From: Luteimonas arsenica
Lineage (GTDB): Bacteria; Pseudomonadota; Gammaproteobacteria; Xanthomonadales; Xanthomonadaceae
NCBI RefSeq assembly: GCF_004352825.1
Contig: NZ_SJRW01000001.1
Coordinates: 620,001 to 684,000, forward strand
Direction of reading: 5' to 3'
Length of the DNA stretch: 64,000 bases
Shown here: in pieces, positions 50,553-62,852 of the stretch
Layout of the letters: the number at the start of each line of letters is the position of its first letter
Numbering within the stretch: the first letter of the stretch is position 1
Program-made: the position numbers and the translations under genes
Notes under the pieces: model-generated
What the model saw: the letters and a program-made list of their open reading frames with translations, nothing else
Databases searched by the model: none
What the model was told of the DNA's origin: nothing

Positions 50553-52523
50553 ATGCGCAACAACATCATCCGGTTCACGGCCGCCATGCTGCTGGCCGTG
50601 GCCTCCGTCGCGCCCGCGGCGGAGCTGGACATCGAACCCTTCATCCGCAAGTCCGAATTCGGCAGCGTCAAGATTTCGCCGACCGGCGAGTATCTGGCAG
50701 CCCTGGTTCCGCTCGAGGACACCACGGCGCTGGTGGTCGTGCGGACGGCCGACAACAAGGTCACCGGCGGAGGCACCCTCGGTGAGAACCGGCACGTGTC
50801 CGACATGTGGTGGGTCAACGACGAGCGGCTGCTGTTCTCCTCCGCGGAGAAGATGGGCCTGCTGGACGAGCCGCGCCTGACCGGGAACCTGTACACGACC
50901 ACCGCCACGGAGCACCGGGCGCCGATCCTGGTCGGCCAGGACGTGCTGCCAGCGCAGGGCAGCACGCGTCTGGGAGGTGGTCGCGCGGAGATGGTCTGGG
51001 CGCGCCTGGTGGACGGTCTGCGCGACAACGACAACGAAGCCATCATCTCCGTCGGCGGCTTCGGCAACGATCCGTATACCCGTGCCGAGCGCCTGAACGT
51101 GGTCAACGGCCGCCGGCTTCCGGTGACCAAGGCCCCCGTGCGCAATGGCCGCTACGTGACCGATACCTCGGGCGTGGTCCGTGCGGCGTACGGCTTCAAC
51201 CTGGACAACTCGGTCAGGACCTTCATCCGCGAGCGCGATGGCGGCGAATGGATCCAGATCAACGACGAGGAATCGAGTGGCGTGTCCCTGCTGCCGGTGG
51301 GGTTCTCGAGCGACGGCGGGACCATGTACATGCTCGCCCACCGCGAGACCGGCACGTCGGTGGTCGAAGCGTACGACATGGCCACGGGCAAGCGGGCGGT
51401 GGTCCTCGCCGATGAGAAAGCGGAGCCGGAGATCGTGATCTACGAGCCGGTCACGGGAGAGCCGGTCGGCGTGCGCTACATGGATGGCAAGCTGCGCACC
51501 GCCTTCTTCAAGTCCGGCTCCGCCGCCGAGCGCCAGTACCGCAGCCTGGAGGCCGCGTTCGCTGGCGAAGCGCCGCTGATCACGTCCTCGACCAAGGACG
51601 GCCGCGTGGTCCTGGTCCATGTCTCCAGCGATCGCAACGCCGGCGACTACTACACGTTCGACACCGTCAACAACAAGGCGGCCCACGTGCTGAGCACGCG
51701 CGGCTGGCACGACCCCTCGATGATGGCGGAGATGCGCCCGATCACGCTGGCCGCGCGCGACGGCCTGCAGCTGTCGGGCTACGTGACCATCCCCGCGGGA
51801 TCGTCCGGGAAGTCGCTGCCGATGGTGGTCATGCCGCACGGCGGGCCGTACGGCATCTACGACCGCTGGTCGTTCGATACCGACGCGCAGCTGCTCGCGG
51901 CGGCCGGCTACGCCGTGCTCCAGGTGAACTATCGCGGCTCCGGCAACCACGGCCGTGCCTTCCAGCAGGCGGGTGCACGCGAGTGGGGCGGCAAGATGCA
52001 GGACGATCTGACCGATGCCACGCGCTGGGCGGTGCAGCAGGGCATCGCCGACGCCTCGCGCATCTGCATCCACGGCGGAAGCTACGGTGGCTACGCCGCG
52101 CTGATGGGGGTGGCACGCGAGCCCGACCTCTATCGCTGCGCATCGGGCTATGTCGGCGTCTACGACCTGCCTGCGATGCAGTCCGAAACCCAGCGTGACA
52201 GCCGCCGCCTCGGCCGCTGGTCGAAAGACTGGGTGGGCGACGACATGGCGCGCCTGGCCGCCACTTCGCCGACGCGCCTGGCCGGCAACATCAAGGTGCC
52301 GGTGCTGCTGGCGGCCGGCGGCAAGGACGAAGTCGCACCGGTCGAGCACACCCGCAAGATGGAGCGCGCGCTGAAGGCCGCCGGCGTTCCGGTGGAAGCC
52401 CTGTATTACCCGACCGAAGGCCACGGCTTCTACGTCGAGGCCAACCGGCGCGAGTACTACACGAAGCTGCTGGCCTTCCTTGGCCAGCACCTGGGTGGCA
52501 AGACCGCCGGCAGCGGCAAGTAG
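50553..52523 (+). CDS. S9 family prolyl oligopeptidase-type peptidase, exported
   Basis: 656-residue serine peptidase. A signal peptide (FTAAMLLAVASVAPAAA-like, ending before ELDIEPF) precedes a beta-propeller and a C-terminal alpha/beta hydrolase domain. The catalytic triad is Ser510 in HGGSYGGYAALMG, Asp592 in GGKDEVAP and His624 in EGHGFYVE. Periplasmic peptide cleavage is expected. An ATG at 50547 precedes the chosen ATG at 50553, but the GGGG ribosome binding site at 50543-50546 fits the second better. Confidence 0.92.
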   Translation: MRNNIIRFTAAMLLAVASVAPAAELDIEPFIRKSEFGSVKISPTGEYLAALVPLEDTTALVVVRTADNKVTGGGTLGENRHVSDMWWVNDERLLFSSAEKMGLLDEPRLTGNLYTTTATEHRAPILVGQDVLPAQGSTRLGGGRAEMVWARLVDGLRDNDNEAIISVGGFGNDPYTRAERLNVVNGRRLPVTKAPVRNGRYVTDTSGVVRAAYGFNLDNSVRTFIRERDGGEWIQINDEESSGVSLLPVGFSSDGGTMYMLAHRETGTSVVEAYDMATGKRAVVLADEKAEPEIVIYEPVTGEPVGVRYMDGKLRTAFFKSGSAAERQYRSLEAAFAGEAPLITSSTKDGRVVLVHVSSDRNAGDYYTFDTVNNKAAHVLSTRGWHDPSMMAEMRPITLAARDGLQLSGYVTIPAGSSGKSLPMVVMPHGGPYGIYDRWSFDTDAQLLAAAGYAVLQVNYRGSGNHGRAFQQAGAREWGGKMQDDLTDATRWAVQQGIADASRICIHGGSYGGYAALMGVAREPDLYRCASGYVGVYDLPAMQSETQRDSRRLGRWSKDWVGDDMARLAATSPTRLAGNIKVPVLLAAGGKDEVAPVEHTRKMERALKAAGVPVEALYYPTEGHGFYVEANRREYYTKLLAFLGQHLGGKTAGSGK

Positions 52524-52635
52524 GCGCCGGCGCGTCGCGTGGGCGCCCGGCGTCGTCGCCCGCGCCCTGCCGAGGTTGTGGACGGGAGGGCACCAAGGCG
52601 ATTAGCTTTGCGCGTCCACCAGGGAGTCTCATGCA

Positions 52636-54624
52636 ATGGCCAACCCGGCAAGCGGATCCGTTCCGCAGCTGACCTTCCGCGCCGTGCTGCTGGCCATCGT
52701 GCTGGCGGTGATCCTTTCCGCCGCCAACGCCTACCTCGGCCTGTTCGCGGGCCTGACCATCGCCACCGCGATCCCGGCGGCGGTGGTGTCGATGGGCGTG
52801 CTGCGCCTGCTCGGCGGCGGCACCATCCTCGAGAACAACATCGTCCAGACCGGCGCTTCGGCCGGTTCGTCGATCGCGGCGGGCGTGATCTTCACCATCC
52901 CGGCGCTGGTGATCCTGGGGTACTGGCAGGACTTCCGCTATTCCTGGGTGCTGGCGATCGCCGGCCTTGGCGGCCTGCTCGGCGTGCTGTTCTCGGTGCC
53001 GCTGCGACGCACGATGATCGTCGAGGACCCGCTGCCGTTCCCCGAGGGCAAGGCCGCGGCGGAAGTGCTCAAGGCCGGCGAGAACCCCGGCCCGGGCCTC
53101 AGGATCCTGGGCCTGGCCGCGGGCATCGGCGCCCTGGTCAAGGTCGCCGCCGAGAGCGGCATGCGCATGATCCCGGATAACGCGGTGGGCGCCGGCTTCA
53201 TGGGCAAGTACCTGGGCTACATGGGCACCAACCTGTCGCCGGCGCTGCTGGGCGTGGGCTACATCGTCGGGCTCAACATCGGCATCGTGGTGCTGTCGGG
53301 CAGCGTGCTGTCCTGGCACATCGCGATCCCGCTCTACCACGCGATGTTCCTCGACAGCGACCCGGCGCTGGCCGCGGCGATCGCCGGCGCGCCCGCGGCC
53401 GATGCCGCCGGGGCGATCTGGTCGGCGAAGATCCGCTACCTGGGCGTGGGCGCTATGCTGATCGGCGGCATCTGGACGCTGTTCTCGCTGCGCAAGTCGC
53501 TGCTGTCGGGCGTGAAGAGCGGCATCGCCGCCGCGCGCAAGGGCTCGGGCGGCCCGGTCGCCGAGACCGACCGCGACCTGCCGATGAAGTGGATGCTGGT
53601 GGCGCTGGTGGCTTTCGTGCTGCCGCTGGCGCTGCTGTACCACGCGATCGTCGCCGCCGACCCGTCCGTGTCCAGCCCCTGGGCGATCGGCATCCTGATG
53701 ACGATCATCATGATCCTGGCCGGCTTCCTGTTCGTGTCGGTGTCGGCCTACCTGGCGGGCCTGGTGGGTTCGTCGAACAACCCGGTGTCGGGCATCACCA
53801 TCGCCACCATCCTGTTCGCGTCGGTGGTGCTGGTGCTGCTGCTCGGACGCGAGTCGCCGATCGGCGCGGTGGCGGCGATCATGATCGGTGCGGTGGTGTG
53901 CTGTGCGGCCGCGGTGGGCGGCGACAACCTGCAGGACCTCAAGGCCGGCTACATCGTCGGCGCCACGCCGTGGAAGCAGCAGTTGATGCTGGCCATCGGC
54001 GCCTTCTCGTGCGCCCTGATCATGGCGCCGGTGCTGAACCTGCTGGCCGAGGCCTACGGCATCGGCGCGCCGACCGCGGAGCGCCCGCAGTCGCTGGCCG
54101 CGCCGCAGGCGACGCTGATGGCCTCGGTCGCCAAGGGCATGTTCGGTGGGGAACTGCCGTGGACGATGATCGCGATCGGCGCCGGCGTGGGCGCCGCGAT
54201 CATCGCCTTCGACGAGTGGCTGAAGGCGCGCGGCTCGGGCTTCCGGGTGCCGGTGCTGGCCGCGGCCATCGGCATCTACCTGCCGCTGGAGCTGATGGTG
54301 CCGATCTTCCTCGGTGGCCTGCTGGCGCATCTGGTCGAGCGCAGGCACCGCATCGACCGCAGCGACGAGGCCGCGCGCGACCGAATCCACCGCCCCGGCA
54401 CCCTGTTCGCCGCCGGCCTGATCACCGGCGAGGCGCTGATGGGCATCGCCATCGCGGTGCCGATCGTGGTCACCAAGCGTGCCGACGTGCTGGCATTGCC
54501 GGATTACCTGCACTTCAACCAGGTCGTGGGCCTGGCGGTGCTGGCCGTGGTCGGCTGGCTGCTGTACCGCAGCGGGGCGAAGCAGGACACGACCGCGGCG
54601 CCGGTGGAGCCGGGACCGCAGTAG
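52636..54624 (+). CDS. OPT family oligopeptide transporter
   Basis: 662-residue inner-membrane protein with about 14-16 hydrophobic segments. The family opening LTFRAVLLAIVLAVILSAAN followed by AYLGLFAGLTIATAIPAAV is clear, as are VQTGASAGSSIAAGVIFTIP, SNNPVSGITIATILFASV and GAVVCCAAAVGGDNLQDLKAG. Bacterial OPT members take up oligopeptides or metal chelates. Flanked on both sides by S9 peptidase genes in the same direction, which favours peptides. Start ATG at 52636, with AGGGA at 52621-52625. Confidence 0.94.
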   Translation: MANPASGSVPQLTFRAVLLAIVLAVILSAANAYLGLFAGLTIATAIPAAVVSMGVLRLLGGGTILENNIVQTGASAGSSIAAGVIFTIPALVILGYWQDFRYSWVLAIAGLGGLLGVLFSVPLRRTMIVEDPLPFPEGKAAAEVLKAGENPGPGLRILGLAAGIGALVKVAAESGMRMIPDNAVGAGFMGKYLGYMGTNLSPALLGVGYIVGLNIGIVVLSGSVLSWHIAIPLYHAMFLDSDPALAAAIAGAPAADAAGAIWSAKIRYLGVGAMLIGGIWTLFSLRKSLLSGVKSGIAAARKGSGGPVAETDRDLPMKWMLVALVAFVLPLALLYHAIVAADPSVSSPWAIGILMTIIMILAGFLFVSVSAYLAGLVGSSNNPVSGITIATILFASVVLVLLLGRESPIGAVAAIMIGAVVCCAAAVGGDNLQDLKAGYIVGATPWKQQLMLAIGAFSCALIMAPVLNLLAEAYGIGAPTAERPQSLAAPQATLMASVAKGMFGGELPWTMIAIGAGVGAAIIAFDEWLKARGSGFRVPVLAAAIGIYLPLELMVPIFLGGLLAHLVERRHRIDRSDEAARDRIHRPGTLFAAGLITGEALMGIAIAVPIVVTKRADVLALPDYLHFNQVVGLAVLAVVGWLLYRSGAKQDTTAAPVEPGPQ

Positions 54625-54743
54625 GCTCGCCCGGGGCGACTTGGCCGCGCGGGTGGCGGATCACGGCGCGCCGGGACCTTCCGGCTTTGCGCCGCCGCCG
54701 CGCGCCGCCTACCATCGGGCCTTTCCGCCCGGAGTTCCGATCC

Positions 54744-56807
<2,064 letters not shown>

Positions 56808-56835
56808 CCCCAGCCTCCCGCGCGACCGGCCCGAC

Positions 56836-56860
56836 CGCGGCCGGCCGCGCGCGGCCTTTT
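56836..56860 (+). terminator. Probable terminator after the second S9 peptidase gene
   Basis: A run of nested GC palindromes (CGCGGCCGGCCGCG overlapping GGCCGCGCGCGGCC) ends in TTTT, about 30-50 bp after the stop. Confidence 0.5.
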
Positions 56861-56900
56861 CCTCCCGCACCCGATTTCCGAACCGACAGGAACCCTGCCG

Positions 56901-58229
56901 ATGATGGCCCTCGCTCCCGCCGCGCCCGAAGCCCCCACCGAAGCCGCGGCCATCGACGCCATGGATCCGACAGCGGTCGCCGACGTGGTCGAGACCACCG
57001 CGCCGCTGCTCACCAACGACATCGTGGTCTTCGGCCTGATCGCGGGGACCCTGGGCCTGATCTTCTGGTTGGCCTCCGGCCCGACGCCGTTCTGGAAGAA
57101 GTTTTTCGCCTGGGTGCCGGCGCTGCTGCTGTGCTACTTCGTGCCCGCGTTCTACAACACCGCGGGACTGATCGATGGCGAGGGCAGCGCGCTCTACCAC
57201 CTGGCCAGCCGCGTGCTGCTGCCGGCGGCGCTGGTGCTGCTGACGCTGTCGATCGACCTGAAGGGCATCCTGAAACTCGGGCCCAAACTGCTGTTCGTGT
57301 TCTGCGCGGGTACGTTCGGCATCCTGTTCGGCGCCGTCGCCACCTTCCAGATCCTGGAGTGGACGTGGCCTGCGGCGGTGGCCGGCGACACCTGGAAGGG
57401 CATGGCCGCGCTGTCGGGCAGCTGGATGGGCGGCGGTGCGAACATGGTGGCGATCCGCGAGATCTACGAGGTCGACGCGACGCTGTTCGGGCAGTTCGCG
57501 GTGGTGGACGTGGCCATCGCGAGCCTGCTGATGGCCACCCTGCTGTTCCTCGCGAACCGCGCCGACGCCATCGATGCACGCAGCGGGGCCGATACCAGCG
57601 CGCTGGACGAAATGAAGCAGCGCATGGCCGCCCACGAGGCCGCGAACGCGCGCATTCCCGTGCTGTCCGACCTGATGGTGATCGTTGCCTGGGCCTTCGG
57701 CATCGTGGGCCTGTCGCATGCCATTGCCGAGCCGGCATCCGCCTGGTTCAAGGCCAATGCGCCCTGGTCCTCGCAGTTCAGCCTGGACGCACCGTTCGTC
57801 TGGATCGTGGTGCTCTCCACCCTGGGTGGCCTGATGTTGAGCTTCACGCGCGTGCGTCGGCTTGAGGATGCAGGCGCGTCCAGGGTCGGCACGGTCTTCC
57901 TGTACTTCCTGATCGCCTGCATCGGCATGCAGATGGATTTCCTCAAGCTCGCCAACCGGCCGGAGCTGGTCGTCATCGGCCTGCTGTGGATGTCGATCCA
58001 CGTGGCGGTGATCTGGTACGCCGCCCGGCTGGTCAAGGCGCCGCTGTTCTACTTCGGCGTGGGCTCGCAGGGCAATGTGGGCGCGGCGGCTTCGGCACCG
58101 GTGGTCGCGGCGGCGTTCCATCCCAACCTCGCGCCAGTCGGCGTCCTGCTGGGAACCGTGGGCTACGCCACGGGCACCGTGCTGGCGTATGGCCTGGGCC
58201 AGGTGCTGCGGATCATGGCAGGCGCCTGA
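56901..58229 (+). CDS. DUF819 (YjcL-type) membrane protein
   Basis: 442 residues, about ten transmembrane segments in two similar halves, for example IVVFGLIAGTLGLIFWLA, VLLPAALVLLTLSIDLKGIL, GTVFLYFLIACIGMQMDFL and GVLLGTVGYATGTVLAYGLG. Conserved helix-break motifs GSWMGGGANMVAIRE and GSQGNVGAAASAPVVAAAF occupy equivalent places in the two halves, as in inverted-repeat transporters. Substrate unknown. It sits between the peptide-use genes and cstA. Confidence 0.88.
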   Translation: MMALAPAAPEAPTEAAAIDAMDPTAVADVVETTAPLLTNDIVVFGLIAGTLGLIFWLASGPTPFWKKFFAWVPALLLCYFVPAFYNTAGLIDGEGSALYHLASRVLLPAALVLLTLSIDLKGILKLGPKLLFVFCAGTFGILFGAVATFQILEWTWPAAVAGDTWKGMAALSGSWMGGGANMVAIREIYEVDATLFGQFAVVDVAIASLLMATLLFLANRADAIDARSGADTSALDEMKQRMAAHEAANARIPVLSDLMVIVAWAFGIVGLSHAIAEPASAWFKANAPWSSQFSLDAPFVWIVVLSTLGGLMLSFTRVRRLEDAGASRVGTVFLYFLIACIGMQMDFLKLANRPELVVIGLLWMSIHVAVIWYAARLVKAPLFYFGVGSQGNVGAAASAPVVAAAFHPNLAPVGVLLGTVGYATGTVLAYGLGQVLRIMAGA

Positions 58230-58249
58230 CCGCCAGCGGCAGCGATCCC

Positions 58250-58297
58250 CGGATACGAAGCGGCCGCGGCATCACTGCCGCGGCCGTTGCGTATCCG
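58250..58297. terminator. Long hairpin between convergent DUF819 and ybdD genes
   Basis: Inverted repeat: CGGATACG (8 bp), a 3-base internal mismatch, CGGCCGCGGCA (11 bp), loop TCAC, then the complement. It serves both convergent genes; no long T-tract. Confidence 0.7.
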
Positions 58298-58314
58298 TCC
58301 CTCGCAAGCCCGTT

Positions 58315-58539
58315 TCAGCAGCAGCGGAACCCGCTGCGCCCGCCGAAGCGGGCTTCCTGGCGTTCGCGGAAGAAGGTCTTGTAGTCCATCGGCTCCCGGT
58401 CGGGATGCTTCTCCAGCATGTGCCGGACATAGTTGTCGTAGTCCGGGATGCCGCAGCACAGGCGCGCGGTCTGCACCATCCTCCGCCACACACGCTTGTG
58501 CGTGGCGAAGTAGTCCAGCGGGACCAGCGCGCCGGCCAT
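58315..58539 (-). CDS. ybdD: YbdD/YjiX family small protein (DUF466)
   Basis: 74-residue cytosolic protein that accompanies CstA-type carriers and is needed for their activity in studied bacteria. It shows the family pattern [15 protein letters not shown], a [19 protein letters not shown] stretch and the typical C-terminal GFRCC. Its ATG shares one base with the cstA stop (TGATG), so the two are coupled. Easy to miss because of its size. Confidence 0.93.
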   Translation of the reverse strand: MAGALVPLDYFATHKRVWRRMVQTARLCCGIPDYDNYVRHMLEKHPDREPMDYKTFFRERQEARFGGRSGFRCC

Positions 58540-60614
58540 CAGAGCCAGACCTGCTGCTGCTCGGGCGTCAGCGCCACGTGCGGGGTCTCGCGGTCGGTGC
58601 GCGCCGGGTTCGCGCGCGCCTTGCGGATCGCGCCGACCGAGTAGAACAGCACCGCCAGCACCACGAACATGAAGAGCGCCGTCAGGCCCGCGTTGACGTA
58701 GTTGTTGATCATGATCTGCTGCATGCCACCGAAGTCCTTCGACGGGGCGATCAGCTCGCCGGCGGCGATCGCATCGCGGTAGCGGTTGGCCTGCGCCAGG
58801 AAGCCCACGGCCGGGTTGCCGTCGAAGAGCTTGATCCAGCCCGCGCTGAGCGTGCAGGCCAGCAACCACACCGTCGGCAGGATCGGCACCCAGGCGTAGC
58901 GGTCCTTCTTCATCTTGAACAGGATCACCGTGCACAGCATCAGTGCGATGCCCGCCAGCATCTGGTTGGCGATGCCGAACAGCGGCCACAGCATGTTGAT
59001 GCCGCCCAGCGGGTCGGTCACGCCCTGGTACAGGAAGTAGCCCCACAGCGCCACGCAGCCGGCGGTGCCGACCAGGTTCGCTCCCCAGGACTCGGTCTTG
59101 CGCATCGCCGGGATGAAGTTGCCCAGCAGGTCCTGCAGCATGAAGCGACCGGCGCGGGTGCCGGCGTCGACCGCGGTGAGGATGAACAGCGCCTCGAACA
59201 GGATCGCGAAGTGGTACCAGAAGGCCATCATGCCTTCGCCCGGGATCACCGCGTGGAAGATCTGCGCGATGCCCACCGCCAGCGTCGGCGCGCCGCCGGC
59301 ACGCGAGATGATCGAGGCCTCGCCCACATCCTCGGCGGTCTGGACCAGCACTTCGGGCGTGACCGTGAAGCCCCAGCTCGAAACCGTCTGCGCGACCTGC
59401 ACCGGATCGGTGCCGATGAGCGCCGCCGGGCTGTTCATCGCGAAGTACACGCCCGGGTCGATGATCGAGGCCGCGACCATGGCCATGATCGCCACGAACG
59501 ACTCCATCAGCATGCCGCCGTAGCCCAGGTAGGGCGCGTGGCGCTCGTTGGCCATCAGCTTCGGCGTGGTGCCCGAAGAAATCAGCGCGTGGAAGCCCGA
59601 CACCGCGCCGCAGGCGATGGTGATGAACAGGAACGGGAACATCGAGCCCTTCCACACCGGGCCGCTGCCGTCGGTGAACTGGGTCAGCGCCGGCATCTGC
59701 AGCATCGGCATCGTGATCAGGATGCCGATGGCCAGACCGACGATCACGCCGATCTTGAGGAAGGTGGACAGGTAGTCGCGCGGGGCGAGCAGCAGCCACA
59801 CCGGCAGCACCGCGGCCACGAAGCCGTAGCCGATCAGCATCCAGGTGATCTGGGTGCCGGTGAAGGTGAAGGCCGGGCCCCAGGTCGGGTGCGCGGCCAC
59901 CTGGCCGCCGAACCAGATCGCCAGCATCAGCAGCACCAGGCCGATGACCGAGATCTCACCGATCTTCCCGGGCCGGATGTAGCGCATGTAGATGCCCATG
60001 AAGATCGCGATCGGCATCGTCGCGATCACCGTGAACATGCCCCAGGGACTTTCGGCCAGGGCCTTCACCACGATCATCGCCAGCACCGCGAGGATGATGA
60101 TCATGATCAGGAAGGCGCCGAAGAGCGCGATCGTGCCGGGCACCTGGCCCATCTCCTCGCGCACCAGGTCGCCGAGCGAGCGGGCGTCGCGGCGGCTGGA
60201 CACCACCAGCACCATGAAGTCCTGCACCGCGCCGGCCAGCACGACGCCGGCGATCAGCCACAGGGTGCCGGGCAGGTAGCCCATCTGCGCGGCCAGCACG
60301 GGGCCGACCAGGGGGCCGGCGCCGGCGATCGCGGCGAAGTGGTGGCCGAACAGCACGTGCTTGTTGGTGGGCACGTAGTCCAGGCCGTCGTTGTGGACCA
60401 TCGCCGGCGTGGCGCGGGTCGGGTCGAGGTTGAAGACCCGGTCGGCGATGAAGCGCGCGTAGAAGCGGTAGGCCACCAGGTAGATGGAGACCGCGGCGAC
60501 CACGATCCACAGCGCGTTGATCGATTCACCGCGGCGCAGTGCCACCGTGCCCAGACAGAACGCACCGAGCAGGGCGAGGGCCGCCCATGCCAACTTGCTT
60601 GCCGCACCCTTCAT
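58539..60614 (-). CDS. cstA: Carbon starvation protein CstA (peptide/pyruvate carrier)
   Basis: 691-residue inner-membrane protein with about 16-18 helices. Family segments are [88 protein letters not shown] and [13 protein letters not shown]. CstA members import pyruvate or peptides under carbon limitation. I chose the ATG at 60614, which has GGAG six bases before it; a TTG at 60626 would add four residues. Confidence 0.96.
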   Translation of the reverse strand: MKGAASKLAWAALALLGAFCLGTVALRRGESINALWIVVAAVSIYLVAYRFYARFIADRVFNLDPTRATPAMVHNDGLDYVPTNKHVLFGHHFAAIAGAGPLVGPVLAAQMGYLPGTLWLIAGVVLAGAVQDFMVLVVSSRRDARSLGDLVREEMGQVPGTIALFGAFLIMIIILAVLAMIVVKALAESPWGMFTVIATMPIAIFMGIYMRYIRPGKIGEISVIGLVLLMLAIWFGGQVAAHPTWGPAFTFTGTQITWMLIGYGFVAAVLPVWLLLAPRDYLSTFLKIGVIVGLAIGILITMPMLQMPALTQFTDGSGPVWKGSMFPFLFITIACGAVSGFHALISSGTTPKLMANERHAPYLGYGGMLMESFVAIMAMVAASIIDPGVYFAMNSPAALIGTDPVQVAQTVSSWGFTVTPEVLVQTAEDVGEASIISRAGGAPTLAVGIAQIFHAVIPGEGMMAFWYHFAILFEALFILTAVDAGTRAGRFMLQDLLGNFIPAMRKTESWGANLVGTAGCVALWGYFLYQGVTDPLGGINMLWPLFGIANQMLAGIALMLCTVILFKMKKDRYAWVPILPTVWLLACTLSAGWIKLFDGNPAVGFLAQANRYRDAIAAGELIAPSKDFGGMQQIMINNYVNAGLTALFMFVVLAVLFYSVGAIRKARANPARTDRETPHVALTPEQQQVWL

Positions 60615-60708
60615 CACCTGCTCCAAATGCCGGATTCACGAGGCGGACAGGTTCGCGCCTGGGCCGGGCAGGGTCAATGATATTGCGGCGCACAAACGCG
60701 CCGGACGG

Positions 60709-61914
60709 CTAAGACTTTGGTCTATGCCGCGGGCGCCAGAGCACCGCGGCGAACGCCAGCTGCAGCGGCAGCATGAGCGCGACCCAGTGCCCGTTGCGCT
60801 GCGACTGCAGCGGCATCCAGAGCAGGAAGGGGGCGACCACCACGCCAGCCGCGACCACCGCCAGCAGCGTGCGGAACACCGGGCCGCCGTCGCCGCCGCG
60901 CGCGATCCGCCAGGCACCGGGCAGGAGCAGCAGGCACAGCGGGTTGAACAGCAGCAGGTTGTGGTTGGCCCAGCCGAAGCGGTGCGCGGTGCCCAGCCAG
61001 ATGTAGAGCATGGTCGCGCCGGCGGCGACGCACAGCAGCCAGGCCGGCATCGCCGCCGCGGCGACCGCACGCGGGCGGCCGCGCAGCGACCAGGCCAGCG
61101 CGGCCAGGGCCAGGCCCGCCAGCAGCCAGGGCCACCACGCCACCGGCCGCGGCTCGGGTTCGGGCGCGAGGCGGTGGGGCAGCAGCACTTCCTCGGCGAC
61201 CACCAGCGGCCGGCCGTCGGCCAGGCGCGCTTCGCGCAGGGACTGCGCCAGCCGCATCGGCACGAAGGTGTCTTCCCAGAGCGAGTTGGGGCGGTCGGAG
61301 GCCGGCCCGAGGCCAAGGTCGAAGCCGAGCGCCATCAGCGGATCGGGCCGCGCCAGGCGCACGGCTTCGCTGCGGAAGGTGTTGCCCTGCGAGCGGCCCT
61401 GGAGTCCGCGCGCCAGGCGGCCGCGGAGCACGCCGTCGATCGCGTCGCGCACCCGGGTGCTGCAGTTGTCGGTGAAGTAGTCGTAGGTGTAGGCGGCGTT
61501 TTCCGGCAAGGCGTTCCAGGCCAGGCGTGCGGCGAGCGCGGTGGCGTCGCCATCGTCGAGGTCCAGCCACTGGATCGACACCCCGCGGCCGACGCTTTCG
61601 TAGTACGCCAGGTCCTGCGCGAACGGCAGCACCGCCAGCCGGTAGCGCATCTCGCCGCGGGCGAAGCGCAGGTGGAAGTCGGGCTCGTCGGGATCGAAGA
61701 AGCCGAAGTTGTAGGACAGCGGTGGGCCCGCGGCGGGATCGTCGACCACGATCGCGTTGTGGCCGAAGCGCTCGAAGAAGATCTCGCCGGGCTGCATCGT
61801 GGCCACGCCGATCCGCGGCGCGGCCAGCGCCGGCAGGGCACAGGCGAGCAACACCAGCAGGGCGACGAGGCCCGCGACCGTGCCTGCGCGGGCCCCGCGG
61901 GCCTCAGTCGCCAT
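60709..61914 (-). CDS. DUF4105 / Lnb N-terminal domain membrane protein
   Basis: 401 residues. An N-terminal signal-anchor helix (VAGLVALLVLLACALPAL) is followed by a periplasmic DUF4105 domain of about 210 residues and four or five C-terminal helices (WWPWLLAGLALAALAWSL, AWLLCVAAGATMLYIWLG, LLLFNPLCLLLLPGAW, LLAVVAAGVVVAPFLLWM). His52 in ERFGHNAIVV and Cys151 in YFTDNCSTRVRDAID fit a His/Cys catalytic pair. DUF4105 includes Lnb, which forms lyso-lipoproteins in Firmicutes by moving an acyl chain. The gene overlaps the corC stop by 11 bases, where many proteobacteria have lnt. Function here is inferred. Confidence 0.85.
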   Translation of the reverse strand: MATEARGARAGTVAGLVALLVLLACALPALAAPRIGVATMQPGEIFFERFGHNAIVVDDPAAGPPLSYNFGFFDPDEPDFHLRFARGEMRYRLAVLPFAQDLAYYESVGRGVSIQWLDLDDGDATALAARLAWNALPENAAYTYDYFTDNCSTRVRDAIDGVLRGRLARGLQGRSQGNTFRSEAVRLARPDPLMALGFDLGLGPASDRPNSLWEDTFVPMRLAQSLREARLADGRPLVVAEEVLLPHRLAPEPEPRPVAWWPWLLAGLALAALAWSLRGRPRAVAAAAMPAWLLCVAAGATMLYIWLGTAHRFGWANHNLLLFNPLCLLLLPGAWRIARGGDGGPVFRTLLAVVAAGVVVAPFLLWMPLQSQRNGHWVALMLPLQLAFAAVLWRPRHRPKS

Positions 61915-62782
61915 GGATCGACAGGTGCAGCGCGTGCAGCCGGCGCGCGTCGGCGCTGGCGACGCGGAAGCTGAAGCGGCCCAGCGTCAACTCCTCGCCG
62001 GCCTCGGGCAGGTGGCCGATGGCCGCGGTGACCAGGCCGCCGATGGTGTCGTATTCGTCGTCGTCGAAGTCGGCGCCGAAGCGCTCGTTGAAGTCGTCGA
62101 TCGGGGTCAGGGCGTCGACCACGTACTGGCCGTCGGCCTGGGCGGCGATCAGTGCCTCGGGGTCTTCGGCATCGTCGTGCTCGTCGTCGATCTCGCCGAC
62201 GATCTCCTCCAGCACGTCCTCGATCGTGATCACGCCGGCCACGCCGCCGTATTCGTCGATCACGATCGCCATGTGGTTGCGCGACTGGCGGAACTCGCGC
62301 AGCAGCACGTTGAGCTTCTTCGACTCCGGGATCAGCACCGCCGGGCGCAGCAGTTCGCGCACCGTGCCCGGGCCGTTGTCGGCGACCACGCCGCGCAGCA
62401 GGTCCTTGGCCAGCAGGATGCCGAGGATCTCGTCCTTGTCCTCGCCATGCACCGGGAAGCGCGAGTGGCCGGATTCGACCACCTCCTTCATCAGGTCGAT
62501 GAAGCGCGCGTCCACCGGCAGCGAGACCATCTGCGAGCGCGGCACCATCACGTCGCCGACGGTCAGGTCGGACACGGCGATGGCGCCTTCCATCATGCGC
62601 AGGGTGTCGGCCTCGATCAGGCCGTCGCCCTGGGCGTCGCGCAGCAGTTCGACCAGGTCGTCGCGCGAACTGGGATCGCCGGATATGGCAGAGCTCAGCC
62701 GATCCAGCCAGCTGCGCCGGCGTTCGTGATGTTCCGGCGACGCGCCTGGGCCGCCGGTGCTACTACTGTCGTCCTCGGACAT
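61904..62782 (-). CDS. corC: CorC/HlyC family transporter-associated protein (YbeX)
   Basis: 292-residue cytosolic protein with two CBS domains (VGDVMVPRSQMVSLPVD, GHSRFPVHGEDKDEILGILLAKDLL; ESKKLNVLLREFRQSRNHMA with VIDEYGGVAGVITIEDVLEE) and a C-terminal CorC_HlyC domain (FDDDEYDTIGGLV, FSFRVASADARRLHALHL). Linked in other bacteria to magnesium/cobalt efflux and ribosome maturation. The ATG at 62782 is preferred to an upstream in-frame start at 62944. Member of the phoH-ybeY-corC unit. Confidence 0.95.
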   Translation of the reverse strand: MSEDDSSSTGGPGASPEHHERRRSWLDRLSSAISGDPSSRDDLVELLRDAQGDGLIEADTLRMMEGAIAVSDLTVGDVMVPRSQMVSLPVDARFIDLMKEVVESGHSRFPVHGEDKDEILGILLAKDLLRGVVADNGPGTVRELLRPAVLIPESKKLNVLLREFRQSRNHMAIVIDEYGGVAGVITIEDVLEEIVGEIDDEHDDAEDPEALIAAQADGQYVVDALTPIDDFNERFGADFDDDEYDTIGGLVTAAIGHLPEAGEELTLGRFSFRVASADARRLHALHLSIHGD

Positions 62783-62852
62783 CTCGCTCGTATCGTCGCC
62801 CCGGGGAATGGGGCGGCCCGCGCAGTTTAGCGCGTCCGTTCGGCACGCGCGT

